A program made the position numbers and the translations under genes. Of a DNA stretch of 64,000 nucleotides, positions 58,875-64,000 are shown piece after piece (the stretch's first letter is position 1; each line of letters starts with the position of its first letter). The stretch lies in the NCBI GenBank assembly GCA_029237695.1, contig CM055272.1, positions 29,212,791 to 29,276,790 on the forward strand. The letters are read 5' to 3'. The notes beneath the pieces were generated by a model. That model saw only the letters and a program-made list of their open reading frames with translations. It had not been told where the DNA came from and ran no database searches. The DNA comes from Conchocele bisecta. Taxonomy: Eukaryota; Mollusca; Bivalvia; Lucinida; Thyasiridae.

Positions 58875-59379
58875 ATAATCAGTTATCTGGCGTGTTTGAT
58901 ATGTTAGCGATAGCAAACTGTTAAAACTGTATCAATATATTATTAATAAACATGCAGAAATTGGTTATTTTACCGTGTCAAGGTGTTTATCTGACATTTA
59001 CATGTATATCTTGTAAATTTGAAAGCTTCATTTCGTTATGTTGAATGTTGAACAACAACAAGAGAAAATATGGCTTTCATGGGAAAATGATTTCCCGATT
59101 ATGTTTGGCAATTTACTAATTCTTCATCAAAGATTATTTATTTAAATGTATAAAATATAGAGTTTACTAAGTTTTGACCTACATACAACAGGTTTGTGCA
59201 CTTCAGTTGCTCACATTTTTTGAATAGGTCAAATTGTAGCTGTAGATAACATATCGGAGGCGAATTATTGTAGCTAATAAAGGGGTCACCTTGTAAACAA
59301 TAGCAGAGTTGATGGATTTCCAACTGAAGGTTAAACTGAATAGAGCATGGTAAATTGTGGCCGTAATTCGAGAAATATG

Positions 59380-59900
59380 GTTTAAAGGTACATGCCCACT
59401 CAGTAGGCACAAACTGCTCTTTATATCAGAGACATCATCTGAGACATTTCTATGCAAAATAAACATTCATTCACAATTTCCCCACGTATTGATTGGCATT
59501 ATTATACATTTTATTTCAGACGTAAATTTCCACACTGATATGCAAGGCGATAACCGTGTTTCACTAAAATACTAACAGACATTACTATTTATTCTCTGTA
59601 CGGTATTTATTTTTTGATGTGCAGTTATACTGTATAATCTGTCGAAAATATATTTTGTTTAGGCTACGCATTTAATTAGTATAAATAATTAAAAAATATC
59701 TTGCCTAATTTGCATATGAAAATAGCGTGATACCACCGTGCGTCACTATCAATGAAATAAATATTACTGAATGATTATATCTGTATAGAGGGCACACGTA
59801 ATATTTAGAACTGGTGGAATAGTGACGCAATTATACACTTATTTAATTCCTATAAAGAACAATTTGTGCCTACTGAGTGGGCATGTACATGTACCTTTAC
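59380..59900. mobile_element. MITE-3, about 520 bp
   Basis: Inverted termini TTTAAAGGTACATGCCC then ACTCAGTAGGCACAAACTG on the left, and the mirror (TTGTGCCTACTGAGTGGGC, ATGTACATGTACCTTTA) on the right. One 6-base insertion (TACATG) is in the right arm. TA dinucleotides abut both ends. The interior lacks coding capacity and contains a 120-bp block repeated at 60190-60310. Confidence 0.78.
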
Positions 59901-60189
59901 ACTTAGACAAGGCAAATCATGCACAATTTTCACCCATTACATACTGAGGTTACACAATCTTTTGCACAAAAAATAAAAATAATTCTCTTAATCATACAGA
60001 AGTATACGTTGTCACCACTCATTGGAACCGTCTCGTCAAGTGGTAACAACATATACTTTTGAGAAGAAGCAATAAAAACAGCGAAAATAGTTTCAAATTG
60101 TTTATACCACATGTATGTATATTCAGCATGAATTGGGCTATCAATTCATGTGTCATTCAATGACTAGATAAACACCATCAAAAACAAAT

Positions 60190-60310
60190 AACATTCATTC
60201 ACCATTTCCCCACGTATTGATTGGCATTATTATACATTTTTTATCAGACGTAAATTTCCACACTGATATGAGGGGCGATAACCGTGTTTTCTTAAAATGT
60301 TATCAGACAT
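60190..60310. repeat. Direct repeat of part of MITE-3
   Basis: CACGTATTGATTGGCATTAT, CAGACGTAAATTTCCACACT and GCGATAACCGTGTTT match 59463-59583 in the same orientation, about 725 bp away. The two copies share only this block. Confidence 0.75.
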
Positions 60311-60315
60311 TACTA

Positions 60316-61545
60316 TTTTTAGCTCACCTGAGCGAAGCTCATGTGAGCTCTTGTTACCGCAATGTGTCTGTCCGTCGTCCGTCCGTCCGTCTTCTGTCGT
60401 CCGTGAACATTTACAAATGTCTTCTCCTCAGTAACCATTGGGCCTATAGTCACCAAACTTCATGGTCATGGTCCTTAGGTAAGGGGATTACAAAATTGTT
60501 AAAATGATGTAATTACGTAATCCAAGATGGCCGCTGTCTAAAAATAGCACAAATTCTTCAAAAATCTTCTTCTCGAGAACCGCCAACCGGATTTCGACGA
60601 AACTTGGTAGTAATGATCGATGTACAATGCTCTTTCAAAGTTGTTAAAATGGTGCCCCCTGGGTAAAAAATGGGCGTGGCCCGTGGTGTCAAATTGGGGT
60701 TAAATTTTATTTTTGACCGAATCTGGTACATTTTTTTGTCGAAATTGGATGGTCATATCATCCAAGATGGCTGCCAAAAGCTTAAAGGTCGTTCTTTTAT
60801 TAGAGATTTCAAAATTCTTCTTCACACAAACCGCTTGGCCCATGGTGGCCGAACTTCACAGTTATGGTCCATGGGTGAAGCCTTTTCAGATTTGTTAAAA
60901 TGGAGGTCGTCGCTAATCCAAGATGGCCTCCGTCTAAAAATAGAAACAATTCTTAAAAAATCTTCTTCTCATGAACCGCCAGCCGGATTTCGACGAAACT
61001 TGGTAGGAATAATCGATGTAGAATGCTCTTTCAAATGTGTTAAAATGGTGACCCGGGGTCAAAAATGGGCGTGGCCCGTGGGGTCAAATTTTATTTTTGA
61101 CCGAATATGCTGATGTCATATATCAAATTGAAGGTATCGATGAGGCGATTGCTCTGGTGCAATATTTGTCGGAATCGGATGATTATGTCATCCATGATGG
61201 CAGACAAAAGGTCAAACGGTCATCCTTTTATGAGAGATTTTAAACATCGTCGTCTCATGAACCGATTGGCCAATGGTCAGCAAACTCTACCTGTATGGTC
61301 CTTAGGTGAAGCCTTTCCAAAGTTTTTGAAATTAAGTTGGCCTGAAATCCAACATGGCCGCCGTCTGAAAATAGCCCAAATTCTTAAAAATCTTTTTCTC
61401 ATGAACTCCAGCAGGATTTCGACGAAACTTGGTAAGAATGATCGATGTACAATGCTCTTTCAAAGTTGTTAAAATGGTGACCCCGGGGTCAAAAATGGGC
61501 GTGGCCCGTAGGGTCAAATTGGGGTCAAATTTTATTTTTGACCGA
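60316..61545 (+). mobile_element. S-family element, head and three units, interrupted
   Basis: Head AGCTCACCTGAGCGAAGCTC, ATGTGAGCTCTTGTTACCGC, then (CCGT)n. Three core units follow with GGATTTCGACGAAACTTGGT at about 60591, 60987 and 61414. The last unit stops at TTATTTTTGACCGA (61545), where other S copies read on with ATATGGTCATGTC; the long hairpin begins there. No tail follows in the window. Confidence 0.85.
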
Positions 61546-61652
61546 GTAGTATATAAGAGTCACAATGATACCATCACCTATGGAAGGTGCCAGCTACGCG
61601 CGGCACCTTCCACAGCATGATGGTATCATTTGTGACTCTTATATACTACTAC
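61545..61652. repeat. Long imperfect hairpin at an insertion boundary
   Basis: Left arm AGTAGTATATAAGAGTCACA, ATGATACCATCA, GGAAGGTGCC. The right arm is its mirror GGCACCTTCC, TGATGGTATCAT, TGTGACTCTTATATACTACT. The arms of nearly 50 bases differ by one single-base bulge and a 4-6 base internal mismatch, with a 10-base GC-rich loop (AGCTACGCGC). It interrupts an S-family unit on the left and precedes the intact ORF at 61905 by 250 bases. It could be the terminal structure of an inserted element, a replication origin or a fold-back MITE. Confidence 0.9.
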
Positions 61653-61858
61653 CGCGAGACCATATATTTATAGGAGTGTAAAAAATCTTCTAGCAACCTA
61701 GTTTTCGGCAACCATTCTATCTCTACAAAAGTGGAAACCACGAAAGAAGAACTAGAAAACATCGCAAGAGGTCTGTTGGATCTGCCAAATTTCTACTAGT
61801 TTTTGTGCACAATCGGTTCCAAAACTGCTTCCAGCATGGAAAAATAGTCCAATTGAAC

Positions 61859-61866
61859 ATATAAAA
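61859..61866 (+). promoter_or_regulatory. TATA-like box upstream of the 278-codon ORF
   Basis: ATATAAAA about 40 bases before the ATG at 61905, a plausible core-promoter position. A second AT-rich candidate, CATATATTTATAGG, lies near 61661, right after the hairpin. Confidence 0.35.
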
Positions 61867-61904
61867 ATGTAGCTGTATACAACCACGGCAACAAAAATTT
61901 AAAA

Positions 61905-62741
61905 ATGTCTATTCGAGCAACTTTCCAAACAATGGGAATACGAGCGAAGAACAGTGTTTCTAGGCACTTGCTTCTAGAGAACACGTACGAGAACAATCTA
62001 GTCTCAGACATAGCAAAAGTAGACTACTTGTTCGGCCACGAGGGGCAAACACGACTCCAACCTCTAGATGGTCTGCTTGCTTTCGTTGACGATCTGTACG
62101 TTTTTGGCTATTTGTCTAGAGAAGAGTGCGTAGCAGTAGGAAACAAAGTCTCTTGCACGACCGGCGATACAGGGTCTGCAAAAAATTGCGTGGGAAAGAT
62201 AGCGATAGCAGCTAGAGAAACAATAGGTCTGGGGCAAAAGCCACTGCATACAACAATACTGCACACAGTCCGAGAATGTGGAGAATACGGCAATAGTACC
62301 ATACGAAACACGATAGATAGAATAGAAGAATGTAGTGGGGAGAAAGCGCAAAAGAATTGGACCCAGCAGCACAATGGACTGTACCCATACGCGGAATTTG
62401 TAGCAAAGATAGCGGTGTCCGAAATTCCGATAGAACTTCTAGAACAGCAATTGCCAACAATGCAGGCTAGATTGCAAGCAGTAGGCATGGACATCTACTG
62501 TGTTGACTACACACAAGACTTTTCTGGGGTCCTAGATAGAAAAGCGCTAGTAGAACATCTCGAAAACGACCAAGGATTTGTTCTACAGGGTAGTAGTACT
62601 GGTTGGGGAGGGATAGAAGAAAGAGGAGGCACAATTCTAGACAATACTAGTTCTGTTGGGAACCACGTTTGTAGCTGGATACAGACACACGACAGCAAAA
62701 CAACTAGAACTAGAGCAGCTGAAGCTGCATCAACGGTTTGA
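61905..62741 (+). CDS. Intact ORF, 278 codons, unidentified; possibly of mobile-element or viral origin
   Basis: The longest non-repetitive intact frame outside the LINE. ATG at 61905 has A at -3; stop TGA at 62739-62741. Base composition looks more GC-rich and less monotonous than the flanks. No signal peptide or membrane segment. Residues 1-60 include DYLFGHEGQTRLQPLDGLLA. There are nine cysteines in the first 210 residues and an acidic, helical-looking middle (IDRIEECSGEKAQKN). Residues 194-208 read GMDIYCVDYTQDFSG, then DRKALVEHLEN, GFVLQGSS, and TILDNTSSVGNHVCSWIQTH. The C-terminal part has the look of a strand-turn-strand enzyme core and vaguely recalls replication-initiator-like proteins of small genomes, but there is no H-x-H pair. 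The last 10 residues (RAAEAASTV) look like a frame running out, so the protein may be 3' truncated. I cannot name a family. Confidence 0.6.
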   Translation: MSIRATFQTMGIRAKNSVSRHLLLENTYENNLVSDIAKVDYLFGHEGQTRLQPLDGLLAFVDDLYVFGYLSREECVAVGNKVSCTTGDTGSAKNCVGKIAIAARETIGLGQKPLHTTILHTVRECGEYGNSTIRNTIDRIEECSGEKAQKNWTQQHNGLYPYAEFVAKIAVSEIPIELLEQQLPTMQARLQAVGMDIYCVDYTQDFSGVLDRKALVEHLENDQGFVLQGSSTGWGGIEERGGTILDNTSSVGNHVCSWIQTHDSKTTRTRAAEAASTV

Positions 62742-62851
62742 GGCTTGATGTACTGACAAACGTACACTGGCAAAGTGATTAGAAGACATTGCCAATGACG
62801 AAAACATATGAAACTCAAAAAAAATTGATGCAATTCCAATGAAATTGAAAA

Positions 62852-62857
62852 AATAAA
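62852..62857 (+). terminator. Poly(A) signal AATAAA
   Basis: AATAAA 111 bases after the ORF stop, followed by TTTTGT, the GT-rich context expected downstream. It supports 61905-62741 being a short single-exon transcription unit. Confidence 0.45.
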
Positions 62858-62995
62858 GTTTTGTATTTTCAGAATCGCTTGACTATCCTAAGCATTTTTC
62901 ATTATATATAACGTTCTACGAAATGTGTACCGTTAACCCCCTAGTCTGACATTGAAGTTGAGACGATTCTAAAGCGCTCACAGCATGTCAGTTCG

Positions 62996-63004
62996 TATAT
63001 AAAA
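62996..63004 (+). promoter_or_regulatory. TATA-like box
   Basis: TATATAAAA followed by CCAGTGT. No open frame follows within 500 bases, so a downstream gene is not supported. Confidence 0.25.
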
Positions 63005-63099
63005 CCAGTGTCTGATACAGCCCACCATACCTGTCCTGGCCTCCACCTCGAAGTTTGTCAGCTGTACACACTGTTCTAGGCGGCTAAGTTTATATGCTC

Positions 63100-63740
63100 G
63101 TTCTCAAACTTCAAATGCATGTAGCTCGCGCATTTGAGCAGATAGCTAAAAACTACAGCGAACCGGAGATAGAGAATTTTATTGGCTTTTTAATGCAAAA
63201 AAAATATTTGAAATCGGTTGAATAATAAGGAAGTTATGACCATTTCAATTTTTTTTTAAAAACTTCAAATGCCTACAACTCTCTCATTTGGGCAGATAGC
63301 CAAAAACTACCAGCGAAACGGAGATAGAGAATTTTGTTGGCTTTTTAATAATGCAAAAAAAATATTTGAAATCGGTTAGATAATAAAAAAGTTATGACCA
63401 TTTCAAATTTGAAAAATTGAAAAAAAACGTCCAAGTTTGAAAGACAATAGAATCAGAACTATTCAAGCCATTGCTCTGAAAAATATCATCTTCTGTGCGG
63501 ATGAAATGTCCCGCGTGACGCTGTCAAAAAATTATGTTGCTGAGATTACTGTACAAATTGGAAACTGTTTTCAAAGACCACCCGTTAAAATAAAATAAAA
63601 ATCTGGAAATTGTTGATTTTTTTTCATTTTTCTCAATTTCACATGTCTATAGCTCTCTCATTTGAGCAGATAGCCAAACATTGTCAGCGAAGCGAAGATA
63701 GAGAATTCTCGCAGCTTTACAATTCAAAAAGAATTTTTGA
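63100..63740. repeat. Low-copy tandem repeat
   Basis: Three units anchored on GGAGATAGAGAATTTT (about 63164 and 63319) and GAAGATAGAGAATTCT (about 63694). Each is preceded by a CTC.CATTTG(A/G)GCAGATAGC box and followed by TTTGAAATCGGTT..ATAA and AAGTTAT. The first two are about 155 bp apart, the third about 375 bp further on with unrelated sequence between. Confidence 0.8.
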
Positions 63741-63938
63741 AATCGGTTGGAAAATAAGGAAGTTATAGGGAATTATATGATATATGACGTCACTTCCGGT
63801 TTCGTAAAAAGTGACGTCATGAGAATTCTGAAAATTGCGTTATTCTCGTCTCACTGTTGATGCGAATCGGTATACAAAATTTGAAGTCGATCCGACCAGC
63901 GGTTTGGGCTGTAGTCTCGACGGCTGAATAAAAAGAAA

Positions 63939-63970
<32 letters not shown>

Positions 63971-64000
63971 CGAAAACAAAAGGTTTGAGGAATCAAATTC
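63741..64000. other. CRE-like inverted pair and A-rich tail
   Basis: ATGACGTCACTT and AAAGTGACGTCAT (63784-63820) form an inverted pair of TGACGTCA sites around CCGGTTTCGT. 63928-63975 is an A-rich AAAAAG repeat that could be a retroposon-type tail. No gene. Confidence 0.5.

Overview
The window is invertebrate nuclear DNA, most likely from a bivalve or other mollusc. It has long AT-rich non-coding stretches, (CCGT)n and (ACGT)n tracts, a broken LINE, Tc1-like remnants, and many short non-autonomous elements of a pearl/Helentron (HINE)-like kind whose cores are tandem repeats of about 150-190 bp. There are no bacterial-type operons. The organism call is inference from repeat style. Nearly all of the window is repeat; only two places look like possible functional protein-coding sequence.

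Layout. 1-8040: a satellite of about 168 bp in two diverged subfamilies (A to 6310, B from 6379), carrying embedded head and tail pieces of a mobile element. 8990-10800: a decayed copy of a dispersed ORF family. 11340-17100: a non-LTR retrotransposon with ORF1 (esterase-like domain and zinc knuckles), endonuclease and reverse transcriptase, broken by frameshifts. 18070-20003: a tandem-core element. 20268-20962: fold-back DNA. 21349-24480: two element families (here called C and S) ending in an 11-bp-based minisatellite. 25030-28520: degenerate minisatellite and MITEs, one with an 8-bp target duplication. 29534-30797: three exon-like blocks with splice signals, which join in one frame and end in a stop codon; this is probably the 3' end of a host gene. 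30798-33125: repeats, including a second 11-bp minisatellite. 33126-46064: a 13-kb thicket of nested C and D elements with a 3.2-kb tandem duplication and a 149-bp array. 40020-40690 (minus): a second fragment of the dispersed ORF family. 46595-50862: elements F, S, D and a complete 1.0-kb P element. 52299-55080 (minus): a Tc1-like transposase gene split by 1.8 kb of unknown DNA. 55649-57390: palindromic modules alternating with (CCGT)n. 58692-60310: MITEs. 60316-61545: an S element interrupted by a long hairpin followed by an intact 278-codon ORF with TATA-like and AATAAA signals (61545-62857). 63100-63975: low-copy tandem repeats and an A-rich tail.

How it fits together. At least five element families (P, S, C, D and probably G) share one grammar: a head hairpin, a simple-sequence tract (CCGT, CGT or GGGC), tandem core monomers, and a tail whose first bases are the reverse complement of the head arm, ending near CTAGT or CTTGTTT. 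Two further heads, E and F, have no recognised tail. A TCAAGGTCA box recurs in the cores of otherwise unrelated families. The long satellite at the left edge is the amplified core of the P element seen complete at 49841-50862. The best candidate for something undescribed is the hairpin plus intact ORF at 61545-62857.
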